Shown piece after piece: positions 9,862 through 17,501 of a stretch of 46,827 nt of DNA. Both the position numbers and the translations under genes were made by a program. Source of the stretch: Halomonas heilongjiangensis (GTDB lineage Bacteria > Pseudomonadota > Gammaproteobacteria > Pseudomonadales > Halomonadaceae). The notes beneath the pieces are model-generated. The model was not told where the DNA came from. It saw only the letters and a list, made by a program, of their open reading frames with translations, and ran no database searches. Each line of letters opens with the position of its first letter. Within the stretch, counting starts at the first letter, position 1. The DNA is taken from assembly GCF_002879645.1 (NCBI RefSeq), contig NZ_PNRE01000035.1, positions 4,755 through 51,581 of the forward strand. The letters are read 5' to 3'.

Positions 9862-10046
9862 GGGGGCTCCAGTCTTCATCAGTGGCGGATATCCAGGTCG
9901 ATGTCGGTAAGTCTGATCGATATTGGATACTAGGTTGTCAGTCGCTTGGCGTCGGTACGCTAGCGGACATAGCAGGCGCTGGGTCAGCAAAGGGTCGAAC
10001 CCGCTGTCGCGGCCACACACGGTACGTCATGGTCGCGCGTCGCCGA

Positions 10047-10075
10047 TTGGGCAAGGTCGCCGATTGGGGTAAGCT
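10047..10075 (+). promoter_or_regulatory. Possible promoter of the DUF3617 gene, within a 17-bp tandem repeat
   Basis: TTGGGC (10047-10052) and TAAGCT (10070-10075) are 17 bp apart. The region is a near-perfect tandem duplication: GTCGCCGATTGGG followed by C/GT and AAG occurs at 10039-10055 and again at 10056-10073. The rest of the 264-bp space between the divergent genes (9862-10125) holds only a small dyad, ATGCC...GGCAT, at 10083-10100. Confidence 0.4.
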
Positions 10076-10113
10076 GTCCGGCATGCCGAAGGAGAGGCAT
10101 ACCATTCACCGAC

Positions 10114-10124
10114 GGGAGACTCCC
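10114..10124 (+). promoter_or_regulatory. Ribosome binding site inside a small hairpin
   Basis: The ribosome site GGGAG lies in the self-complementary sequence GGGAGACTCCC, one base before the ATG at 10126. GGGA can pair with TCCC across a three-base loop, which would hide the site. This may lower or regulate translation of the DUF3617 gene. Confidence 0.4.
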
Positions 10125-10125
10125 C

Positions 10126-10551
10126 ATGCCGTTTCGTTCCCTGCTGGCCGCCGCCGTGCTGGCCCTGCCGCTGGCCGCCGTGGCCGACACCCCCAACATC
10201 GTGCCGGGGCAGTGGCAGTTCACCAGTACCACCTCGGTGAAGGGCGACATGCCGATTCCCGACCAGACCGAGACCCACCAGGAGTGCATCGTCCAGGGGG
10301 ATCTGGACGACGCCGAGTTCCACCTCATCGAGGAGGAGGAGGGCTGCGAACTGCTCGAGCACAACGTCTCCGCCGATGGCGTCGACTACCGCATGGTGTG
10401 CCGTGCCGAGGGTGGCGAGGCCAACATCGACGGGCAGATGTCGTTCCTCGGCGAGCGGGTCGAGGGCGGCGTGGATATCCTGACCGAGTCGCCCATGGGC
10501 GAGCTGGAGATGCACACCGCCATCGATGGGGAACGTATCGGCGATTGCTGA
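10126..10551 (+). CDS. DUF3617 family periplasmic protein
   Basis: A 141-residue exported protein with a clear signal peptide (hydrophobic core AAAVLALPLAAV, probable cleavage after Ala-20). It then has the DUF3617 start, a PGQWQFTSTTS strand (residues 27-37). Mature cysteines at 54, 74, 92 and the very last residue, 141, could form two disulphides. The mature part is acidic, as expected for secreted proteins of a halophile. The biochemical role of DUF3617 proteins is not established. The gene is single, between the divergent ndvB unit and the converging RND operon, and is closed by a strong hairpin. Confidence 0.8.
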   Translation: MPFRSLLAAAVLALPLAAVADTPNIVPGQWQFTSTTSVKGDMPIPDQTETHQECIVQGDLDDAEFHLIEEEEGCELLEHNVSADGVDYRMVCRAEGGEANIDGQMSFLGERVEGGVDILTESPMGELEMHTAIDGERIGDC

Positions 10552-10572
10552 TCCCCGGTCCGCGATCTACGG

Positions 10573-10607
10573 CGACGAAGGCCACCATTCGGTGGCCTTC
10601 GTCGTTT
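10573..10607. terminator. Intrinsic terminator between converging genes
   Basis: A perfect 14-bp inverted repeat (10573-10586 with 10591-10604) around the tetraloop ATTC, followed by TTT. It lies 21 nt after the DUF3617 stop and 22 nt before the RND pump stop on the other strand, so it can serve both. The T tract is short, but the stem is very stable. Confidence 0.75.
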
Positions 10608-10628
10608 GCGTCGCTGGTGGGGGGCGGC

Positions 10629-13600
10629 TCAGTGGCCGGCGGGACCATCGCCCATCTCGGCCTCCAGGCGGCGCTTCACCTCGCCGGGCGAGCCGGTGTG
10701 GCGCGCCATCAGGTCGTAGGCCACCGGCACCACGAACAGGGTGAAGAAGGTGGCGGCGGCCACCCCGGCGATGATCACGGTGCCGATCACCATGCGCGCC
10801 TCGGAACCGGCGCCGCCGGAGACGATCAGCGGGACGGCGCCGGCCATGGTGGTCACCGCGGTCATCAGGATCGGCCGCAGGCGCGTCACCGAGGCGTCGA
10901 CCAGGGCGTCGTGGAAGGCCAGCCCCTGGTCGCGCAACTGGTTGGCGAACTCGACGATCAGGATGCCGTTCTTGGTCGCCAGGCCGATCAGCATCACCAG
11001 CCCCACCTGGCTGTAGATGTTGAGAGACTGGCCGGTGACCAGCAGGCCGAGCAGGGCGCCGCTCATGGCCAGCGGCACGGTGAGCATGATCACGAAGGGG
11101 TGGACGAAGCTCTCGAACTGGGCGGCCATCACCAGGAACACCACCAGGGCGCCGAGCACCAGCAGGAAGGTGGTGGCACCGCTGGCCTCGCGGTAGTCCC
11201 GCGACGGGCCGGCCACGTTGGTCTGGGCCTCGGGCGGGAGGATCTCGGCGGCGGTCTGCTCCAGGTACTCAAGCGCCTCGCCCAGCGGGTAGCCACCGGC
11301 CAGGTTGGCCTCCAGGGTGATGGCGCGGATGCGGTTGAAGCGGTTCAGCGTGCCGGGGCCGGCGAAGTCGGTGAGCCGGACCAGGCTGGCCAGGGGGATC
11401 AGCTCGCCCGAGCGCGCCGAGCGCACCTGGATGTTGTCCAGCGCGCGGGGGCTGTTCTGGCTGGCGCGGTCGCCCTCGACGATGACGTCGTACTCCTCGC
11501 CGTTGTCGACGTAGCGGGTCACGTTGCGCCCGCCGAGCAGCACCTCCAGGGTGCGGCCGATCTCGGTGACGGTGACCCCCAGGTCCGCCGCACGTGGGTA
11601 GTCGATGTCGACCCGCAGCTGTGGCTGGGTCTCGCGGTAGTCGCTGTCGAGGCCGATCAGCCGCGGGTTGTGCTCGCGGATATGCGCGAACATCCGGTCG
11701 CGCCACTCGGCGAGCTCCTCGAAGGTGCCGCCGCCGAGCACGAACTGCACCGGCTTCTGGGTGCGCTGGCCGAAGCCCGAGCGCATCACCGGGAAGGCCT
11801 GCACCCCGGGCAGGTCGGCGAGCCGATCGCGCACATCGGCCATGATCTCCCAGGCGCTGCGTCGGCTACCCCAGTCGGTCAGGCCCATGATCACGAAGCC
11901 GCCGTTGAAGGTCTCGATGTTGCCGAAGCCCCGCGGCGTGCGCACCACCACGCGCTCGGCGTCACCGGACTCGATCAGCGGCATCAGCCGCGTCTCGATC
12001 TCGTCCATGTAGTCCATCATGTAGTCGAAGGTGGCGCCCTCCGGCCCGCTGACCAGGATGAAGAAGTTGCCGCGGTCCTCCTGGGGCGTGTACTCGTTGG
12101 GTAGCTGGTCGGCCATCCAGGCGGTGGCGGCGATCAGCGCCACGAACGCCGCGAGCACCGCGAGGCGCGCCTTGAGCACGAACTCCAGCAGCGTGCGGTA
12201 GAGGCGCTGGGAGAGCACGAGCAGCCACTGCACGGCGCGGGCGGCGGCGCTGTCGTAGATCGCCGGCTTGAGGATCTTGGAGGCCATCATCGGCGTCAGC
12301 GTCAGCGCCAGCAGGCTGGAGATGGCCACGGCGGCCGCCATGGTCAGCGCGAACTCCGAGAACAGCCGGCCCACATTGCCCTGCAGGAAGCTCAGCGGCA
12401 CGAACACCGCGATCAGCACCAGGGTGGTGGCGACCACCGCGAAGGCGATCTGGCGGGTACCGCGAAAGGCGGCGACCAGCGGCGTCTCGCCGTAGTCGTG
12501 CATCCGCCGGTTGATGTTTTCCAGCACCACGATGGCGTCGTCGACGATCAGGCCGATGGCCAGTACCAGCGCCAGCAGGGTGAGCAGGTTGATCGAGAAT
12601 CCCATGGCCGCCAGGGCGGTGAAGGAACCGATCACCGCGATGGGCACCGTCACCGCCGGCACCAGGGTGGTGCGCACGTTGCCGAGGAACATGAAGATCA
12701 CCACCACCACCAGGCCCATGGCGATGAACAGGGTGATGACCACCTGCTGGATGGCCCCGGCGACGAACACCGAGGCATCGAAGTTCAGGCTCAGCTCCAT
12801 GTCCTCGGGCAGCGAACCCTGCAGGCGCGCCATCTCGGCCTGCACCCCTTCGGAGAGCTCCAGCACGTTGGCGGTGGACTGCATCATCATGCCCAGGCCC
12901 ACCATGGGCACGCCGTTGGCGCGGAACAACGAACGGTCGTCCACCGAGCCGACCTCGACGCGTGCCACGTCGCCCAGGCGGATCAGATAGCCGTCGCTGC
13001 CCCGGCCCAGTGCCAGGCCCCGGAAGTCCTCGGGTTCGGCGAAGCCGCGGGGCAGGCGCACGATGAACTGGCGCTCCCGGGACTCGATGGAGCCGGCGGG
13101 CAGTTCCACGTTCTCGGCACGCAGGGCGCTCTCCACGTCGCTCACGGTGAGGTTGCGTGCCGCCAGTGCATTGCGGTCGAGCCACACGCGCATGGCGTAG
13201 TCGCTGCCGCCGCCCACCCGTACCCGGGCCACGCCGGGCTGCACCGAGAGGCGGTCGACCAGGTAGCGGTTGGCGTAGTCGGTGAGCTCGGGAATGCTGT
13301 AGCCCTCGCCGGAAAGGCTCAGCCACACCACGATCTCCTCGCTGGAGTCGGCCTTCTGCACCTCCGGCGGATCGGCGTCGTCGGGCAGGTTGCGCTGGGC
13401 GCCGGCGATACGGTCGCGGACGTCGTTGGCCGCGGCGTCGATGTCCATGTCGAGTCGGAATTCGATGTCGATCCGCGAGCGACCGTCCTCGCTCGACGAC
13501 GTGACCACCTCGATGCCCTCGATGCCGGCGATGCGGTCCTCCAGCACCTGGGTGATGCGCGACTCCACCACGGAGGCGGCGGCCCCGGGGTAGCGGGTGT

Positions 13601-13742
13601 CGATGCTGACCACCGGCGGATCGATCGATGGGTACTCCTGCAGCGCCAGGCGCTGCAGCGAGAGCAGGCCGAAGGCGACGATCAGCAGCGCCAGCACCGT
13701 GGCCAGTACCGGGCGTTGTACCGAGATGTCGGAGAGGCGCAT
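10629..13742 (-). CDS. RND efflux pump inner-membrane transporter (HAE-1/AcrB-like)
   Basis: A 1037-residue proton-driven drug/metabolite exporter of normal family length. It shows the duplicated RND plan: a helix at about residues 10-30, a large periplasmic loop to about 330, a helix bundle, and then a second copy. Proton-relay residues are intact: adjacent Asp 401/402 in GLIVDDAIVVLEN (helix 4) and Lys about 924 in GLATKNGILIVEF (helix 10). The start codon overlaps the adaptor stop by one base, so translation is coupled. No TolC-like outer-membrane partner lies in the window; the pump presumably shares a distant one. The substrate cannot be told from sequence. Confidence 0.93.
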   Translation of the reverse strand: MRLSDISVQRPVLATVLALLIVAFGLLSLQRLALQEYPSIDPPVVSIDTRYPGAAASVVESRITQVLEDRIAGIEGIEVVTSSSEDGRSRIDIEFRLDMDIDAAANDVRDRIAGAQRNLPDDADPPEVQKADSSEEIVVWLSLSGEGYSIPELTDYANRYLVDRLSVQPGVARVRVGGGSDYAMRVWLDRNALAARNLTVSDVESALRAENVELPAGSIESRERQFIVRLPRGFAEPEDFRGLALGRGSDGYLIRLGDVARVEVGSVDDRSLFRANGVPMVGLGMMMQSTANVLELSEGVQAEMARLQGSLPEDMELSLNFDASVFVAGAIQQVVITLFIAMGLVVVVIFMFLGNVRTTLVPAVTVPIAVIGSFTALAAMGFSINLLTLLALVLAIGLIVDDAIVVLENINRRMHDYGETPLVAAFRGTRQIAFAVVATTLVLIAVFVPLSFLQGNVGRLFSEFALTMAAAVAISSLLALTLTPMMASKILKPAIYDSAAARAVQWLLVLSQRLYRTLLEFVLKARLAVLAAFVALIAATAWMADQLPNEYTPQEDRGNFFILVSGPEGATFDYMMDYMDEIETRLMPLIESGDAERVVVRTPRGFGNIETFNGGFVIMGLTDWGSRRSAWEIMADVRDRLADLPGVQAFPVMRSGFGQRTQKPVQFVLGGGTFEELAEWRDRMFAHIREHNPRLIGLDSDYRETQPQLRVDIDYPRAADLGVTVTEIGRTLEVLLGGRNVTRYVDNGEEYDVIVEGDRASQNSPRALDNIQVRSARSGELIPLASLVRLTDFAGPGTLNRFNRIRAITLEANLAGGYPLGEALEYLEQTAAEILPPEAQTNVAGPSRDYREASGATTFLLVLGALVVFLVMAAQFESFVHPFVIMLTVPLAMSGALLGLLVTGQSLNIYSQVGLVMLIGLATKNGILIVEFANQLRDQGLAFHDALVDASVTRLRPILMTAVTTMAGAVPLIVSGGAGSEARMVIGTVIIAGVAAATFFTLFVVPVAYDLMARHTGSPGEVKRRLEAEMGDGPAGH

Positions 13743-14851
13743 CAGGCGTCTCCCTCGTCGCGTTGCGCCTCGAGGATCTCGCGGATCGAGGCCTCGTCGC
13801 TGGCGATGCCCAGCAGGCGCACGCGGTCACCCTCGCGGGCCCGCTGCACGCCGTGGGACACCACCAGCTCATCGGGCGCGAGCCCCTCGAGGATCTCGGC
13901 CTGGCCGAGGCGTCGCTCGCCGACCCGCACCTCGCGGCGCTCGAGGCGATACTCGTCGGTCTCGTCGATCACCAGCACGTACTGGCGGTCGCCACTGGGG
14001 ATCAGCACCGATTCCGGCACCACCACCGCCTCGCGGGGGCTGCGGCGGAGCACCACCACCATCAGCATGCCGGGGCGCAGGCGCAGCTCGGGGTTCTGCA
14101 ACTCGGCACGCACCGCGACGCTGCGACTGACCGGGTCGATCCGCGAGCCGACGCTGGCCACCTCGCCCTCGAAGGTCTCGTCGGGGAAGGCCACGCTGCG
14201 GGCGGTCAGGCCGAGGCCCGGTTCGAGCAGCGCCAGGTAGACCTCCGGCACGCTGAAGTCGAGCTTCATCACGTCGAGCTTGTCCAGGGTCACCAGCTCG
14301 GTGCCCGGGGTGACCAGGGCGCCGATGCTGACGTTGCGAAAGCCCACCATGCCATCGAAGGGGGCGCGCAGCCGGTAGTTGGTCAGCCGCGCCTCGAGCG
14401 CCTGGATCTCGGCCTGCACCTGGCGCAGCCGCGCCTGGGCGTCCTCCACGTCGGCCCGCGGCGCCATGTTGCGGTTCTGCAGCTGGGTCAGGCGCTCGAC
14501 GGCGCTGCGGCGCTCGTCACGCAGCGCCTGGGTGACCCGCAGCTGGGCCTGCTCCTCGCCATCCTCCAGCCGCACCAGCAGCTGGCCGGCCTCGACCACC
14601 TCGCCGTCGCGGAAATTCACCTCGGCGACGATCTCGGTGACGGTGGCCGACAGCGTCACGCTCTCGTCGGCGCGCAGGGTGCCCAGCGCCTCCAGGGGGT
14701 CGGACCAGGGCTCGAGGAGGGCCCGGGCGCCGATCACCGCGGTGCGCTCCTGGGCGGCCAGTGGCAGGCTCAGGGCCAGGCAGAGCAGGAGTGTCAGGGC
14801 CGGTAACCGCCGGGCCGGCGGAGAGGGGAGGGGGCGCGATGTCAGGGTCAT
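13742..14851 (-). CDS. RND efflux periplasmic adaptor (membrane fusion protein)
   Basis: A 369-residue adaptor linking the RND pump to an outer-membrane channel. It has an N-terminal signal segment (LTLLLCLALSLPLAA, about 19-33) without a lipobox. Next come the first lipoyl half (VNFRDGEVVEAGQLLVRLED), a short alpha hairpin (about residues 105-155), the second lipoyl half (LRAPFDGMVGFRNVSIGALV) and beta-barrel and membrane-proximal domains. The short hairpin places it nearer the MexH/VexG-like group than AcrA. It is first gene of a two-gene operon reading away from the Tad operon. The ATG at 14851 has only a weak ribosome site (AAGAG). No local regulator gene is attached. Confidence 0.9.
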   Translation of the reverse strand: MTLTSRPLPSPPARRLPALTLLLCLALSLPLAAQERTAVIGARALLEPWSDPLEALGTLRADESVTLSATVTEIVAEVNFRDGEVVEAGQLLVRLEDGEEQAQLRVTQALRDERRSAVERLTQLQNRNMAPRADVEDAQARLRQVQAEIQALEARLTNYRLRAPFDGMVGFRNVSIGALVTPGTELVTLDKLDVMKLDFSVPEVYLALLEPGLGLTARSVAFPDETFEGEVASVGSRIDPVSRSVAVRAELQNPELRLRPGMLMVVVLRRSPREAVVVPESVLIPSGDRQYVLVIDETDEYRLERREVRVGERRLGQAEILEGLAPDELVVSHGVQRAREGDRVRLLGIASDEASIREILEAQRDEGDA

Positions 14852-15265
14852 GGGGGCTCTTGGTGGGATGCGGGAAAACGATGGTGCGAGACGATTTGTG
14901 CTAGGCGACGCTGCTTAGAACCAAGGGGCTGGCCGCCCATCCCTGGGGGGCAGCCTTGGGGGTCTGACTTGGGTGCATGAGAGTAGCCTAGCCATCCGGG
15001 CCGTACACAGTGTGACAACAATGCACAAGTTGCCGGCGGCCCCCACCGGCCAATGTACAAGAGTTGTACATGGATGGGCAATCACCGCCGCCAGGGGCCC
15101 TCGGCGACCCATCGGCGGGGCGACGCAAGATACTCCTAGGGCGCTGCAAGATACTCCAAGCGTAACTGGACTGTAACGGCGATGCTCAGTCACGTGAGCC
15201 GGGGCCAGAGGCGCCGGTTCCCGACAACAGCAGGCTTGAAACACCAACAAAGTGGAGAAGCAACC
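14852..15265. promoter_or_regulatory. Divergent control region between RND and Tad operons
   Basis: A 414-bp space without a convincing gene but rich in possible operators. (1) Perfect dyad TGTACAA-GAG-TTGTACA at 15054-15070. (2) A related imperfect site, TGCACAAGTTGC, near 15022-15033. (3) A CACAGTGTG dyad near 15006-15014. (4) Direct repeat GCAAGATACTCC at 15125-15136 and 15146-15157, 21 bp apart (two helical turns). (5) GTAAC at 15162-15166 and 15173-15177, 11 bp apart, the phasing seen for OmpR/PhoB-type regulators. I could not pick a -10/-35 pair with confidence. The repeats near 15125-15177 face the flp side and could control the pilus operon. Confidence 0.5.
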
Positions 15266-15463
15266 ATGAGCAAGCTGATGCAGGGTATCGAGCGCTTCTG
15301 GCGCGAGGAAGAGGGCACCGAGGTCGTGGAATGGGCCCTGGTGGGTGGACTGATCGTGGCTGTTGGGGCAGCGATTTTTGTAGCAATTGGAGATCTTGCT
15401 GCACAGTACCTTCAAGATATCCAAGATGCACTTGAAGAAGGTGGTAAAACACCCTCTGCATAA
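15266..15463 (+). CDS. flp: Flp/Fap-type (type IVb) major pilin
   Basis: A 65-residue prepilin, the structural subunit of the Tad pilus. A 17-residue basic/acidic leader ends in EEEG, then TEVVEWALVGG; the prepilin peptidase should cut after Gly-17, leaving Glu at mature position 5 (residue 22). A single hydrophobic helix (about 24-45) and a short soluble tail follow. I chose the ATG at 15266 because GGAG lies 8 nt upstream; an upstream in-frame ATG at 15182 would add a meaningless extension. It is the first gene of the operon. The 3' half uses noticeably more AT-rich codons than any other tad gene here. Confidence 0.93.
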   Translation: MSKLMQGIERFWREEEGTEVVEWALVGGLIVAVGAAIFVAIGDLAAQYLQDIQDALEEGGKTPSA

Positions 15464-15522
15464 TCATTTTTTTGCACCGTATGCGCTGATATGGATGTTG
15501 GCGCAATTTTAACAAATGATTA
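15461..15522 (+). repeat. Long inverted repeat between flp and tadV
   Basis: TAATCATTT (15461-15469, starting at the flp stop codon) is perfectly complementary to AAATGATTA (15514-15522). Inner TTGC.CC (15471-15477) can pair with GG.GCAA (15500-15505), extending the stem. The stem precedes tadV and has no T run right after it. It could stabilise the flp end of the mRNA or attenuate read-through, so that pilin exceeds assembly proteins; that is inference. Confidence 0.5.
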
Positions 15523-15537
15523 TTTATAGGGTGTGTT

Positions 15538-16077
15538 ATGGAGAATTTTCTGCTGATTTTTCCGTGCATATTTCTGATCTTGGGCGCCACAGTTTCGGAT
15601 CTACGGGAGCATCGTATTCCAAATCTCCTCGTTATGGCCGGGGCCGCCATGGGAATCCTGCTGCAGGCTGTGTTGGCAGGTTTCGGCGGTGTCCTGGCCG
15701 CCATCACGGGCCTGCTGGTGGGTATGGCAGTTCTCCTTCCGGGCTATCTGCTTGGTTTTACCGGAGCCGGTGATGCCAAGCTGATGGCCGCGGTGGGCAC
15801 CTTTCTTGGCCCATGGGGCGTCTTCCAGGCGGCGCTCGCCAGTATCGTTATCGGTGGAGTGATCGCCCTGGGCTTCGCTTTCAGTGCGCTGATTTCCCGC
15901 CAGTCGATCTCGCCATGGCACCGCTATGGCCTGATGTTCAAGACGCTGGCCGTGACCGGTAGGCCGATTTATATCGCGCCGGAGGAAGGGGAGGTGATGG
16001 GAAGGAAATTCCCCTTCGCCGTTTCCATTGCCCTGGGCACCACCGCCTGGATCGCCTGGCAGTGGCCGCTGGCCTAG
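15538..16077 (+). CDS. tadV: Prepilin peptidase, A24 family (TadV/CpaA)
   Basis: A 179-residue integral membrane aspartic peptidase that removes the leader from Flp and the pseudopilin TadE. Both catalytic aspartates are present: Asp-21 in SDLREHRIPN and Asp-79 in GAGDAKL. It lacks the N-methylation domain of PilD, as usual for the Tad type. About six membrane helices are visible. It directly follows flp. The 5' third (to about 15640) is AT-rich like the flp end, then composition returns to that of the surroundings. Confidence 0.93.
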   Translation: MENFLLIFPCIFLILGATVSDLREHRIPNLLVMAGAAMGILLQAVLAGFGGVLAAITGLLVGMAVLLPGYLLGFTGAGDAKLMAAVGTFLGPWGVFQAALASIVIGGVIALGFAFSALISRQSISPWHRYGLMFKTLAVTGRPIYIAPEEGEVMGRKFPFAVSIALGTTAWIAWQWPLA

Positions 16078-16118
16078 GCAAGGTTTCGCACCGTTATTTC
16101 ATCGGAGGAGCAGCAGTG

Positions 16119-17501
16119 ATGGCAGACGATCTCTTTCCCCAGGTGGCAGGTGAGCCTTCGCACGACGCCGCCAGAAACGCCGACGAGGCCATGGTCCTGC
16201 CGGCGCGCCCCGGCTGCGTGGCGGAGACCGGGCTCTCGGTGCTCTACCTGGGCGACCTGCTGGTCAAGCAGCTCTTCGAGCAGGGCGTGCTCGACCTGCA
16301 CCAGCTGAGCCGCGGCACGGCGCTGGCCGGCAGCGTGGTGGAAGAGATCTGTCGCTTCCTGCGCGACGAAGGGCGGGTGGAGGTGCGCGGCCAGGGCAGC
16401 GGCGGGGTGCTGCGTTTCGGGCTGACCGACCGCGGCCGCGCCTCGGCGCTGGAGGCCCTCAACCGCGACGGCTACAGCGGAGAGGCACCGGTCACCCTGG
16501 AGGCCTACAGCGCCCGTGTGCGCAGCCAGGCGCTGAGCGACGTGGCCATTCGCCGCGACACGGTGATGGCCGCCTTCGCCGATACGGTGATCGCCCCCGC
16601 GCTGCTCGACCAGCTGGGGCCGGGGCTGCACTCCGGCCGCGCCATGTTCATCCACGGCGAGGCGGGCACCGGCAAGAGCTATATCGCGCGGCGCCTGGTG
16701 CGGCTGCTGGAGGGCGAGGTGCTCATCCCCCACGCCATCCTGGTGGGGGGCAAGGCGGTGCGCTGCTTCGACCCCGCCGTGCACCAGGCGCTGGATGACC
16801 CCGGGGCGACCCCCGCCTCGCAGCTCTACCTCGGCCGGGGCCACGACCCGCGCTATGTGCGCTGCCGGCGCCCCTGCGTGGTCACCGGCGGCGAGCTGAC
16901 CATGGAGCGGCTCGAGATCCAGTACGACGCCGCCACCCATATCCATCAGGCGCCGGTTCAGCTGCTGGCCAACAACGGCATGCTGGTGATCGACGACCTG
17001 GGGCGCCAGCGCATGACCCCCACCGAGCTGTTCAACCGCTGGATCGTGCCCCTGGAGGAGCGCCGCGACTTCCTGGCGCTGAGTAACGGCTACCACTTCA
17101 GCGTGCCCTTCGACGTGGCCCTGGTGTTCTCCACCAACCTGGACCCGCTCACCCTGGCCGATGCCGCCTTCCTGCGCCGCATCGGCTACAAGATCCGCTT
17201 TTCACCGCTGTCACACGACGCCTACCTGGCGATCTGGCAGCAGCAGTGTGAGGTCCAGGGGCTGCCCTTCGAGCCGGCACTCGCCGAGTTCGTGATCGAC
17301 GAGCTGCACGGGCGCTTCGGCGTGCCGCTGCTCGCCTGTCACCCCCGCGACCTGTTGAGCCTCGCCGGGGACCAGCTGGACTACCGGGGCGGCAGGGCCC
17401 CGGATCGCGAGACCCTGGCCTGGGCCTGGCAGACCTACTTCGGCGACTTCTCTGATTCATCGCACGGCGACGTCGCCGCCAACCGGAGGGATGCATCATG
17501 A
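16119..17501 (+). CDS. AAA+ family ATPase embedded in the Tad operon
   Basis: A 460-residue cytoplasmic ATPase that is not part of the classical flp-tadV-rcpCAB-tadZABCDEFG set. The N-terminal 120 residues look like a winged-helix domain (about 40-115). The AAA+ core has Walker A GEAGTGKS (180-187), Walker B LVIDDL (289-294), a sensor-1 Asn in VFSTNLD (340) and Arg-Arg 353-354 as possible finger residues. The insert between Walker A and B holds Cys 216, 249 and 253. I chose ATG 16119 (GGAGGAG 8 nt upstream). Its stop overlaps the rcpC start (ATGA), which ties it firmly to the pilus operon. Its role is unknown; remodelling or regulation of pilus assembly are possibilities. Confidence 0.8.
   Translation: MADDLFPQVAGEPSHDAARNADEAMVLPARPGCVAETGLSVLYLGDLLVKQLFEQGVLDLHQLSRGTALAGSVVEEICRFLRDEGRVEVRGQGSGGVLRFGLTDRGRASALEALNRDGYSGEAPVTLEAYSARVRSQALSDVAIRRDTVMAAFADTVIAPALLDQLGPGLHSGRAMFIHGEAGTGKSYIARRLVRLLEGEVLIPHAILVGGKAVRCFDPAVHQALDDPGATPASQLYLGRGHDPRYVRCRRPCVVTGGELTMERLEIQYDAATHIHQAPVQLLANNGMLVIDDLGRQRMTPTELFNRWIVPLEERRDFLALSNGYHFSVPFDVALVFSTNLDPLTLADAAFLRRIGYKIRFSPLSHDAYLAIWQQQCEVQGLPFEPALAEFVIDELHGRFGVPLLACHPRDLLSLAGDQLDYRGGRAPDRETLAWAWQTYFGDFSDSSHGDVAANRRDAS

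Noticed and set aside
9862..10020. Upstream extension of the 24-residue gene to 77 residues.
   Set aside because: The extra residues look random, and the best ribosome site is at the internal ATG (9861).
9882..12104. Long plus-strand frame (740 codons) antisense to the RND pump.
   Set aside because: Low-complexity His/Gly/Gln-rich translation typical of an antisense shadow of GC-rich coding sequence.
14915..15424. A 169-codon minus-strand frame across the RND-Tad control region.
   Set aside because: It overlaps flp and the operator-like repeats, has no recognisable protein features and no ribosome site.
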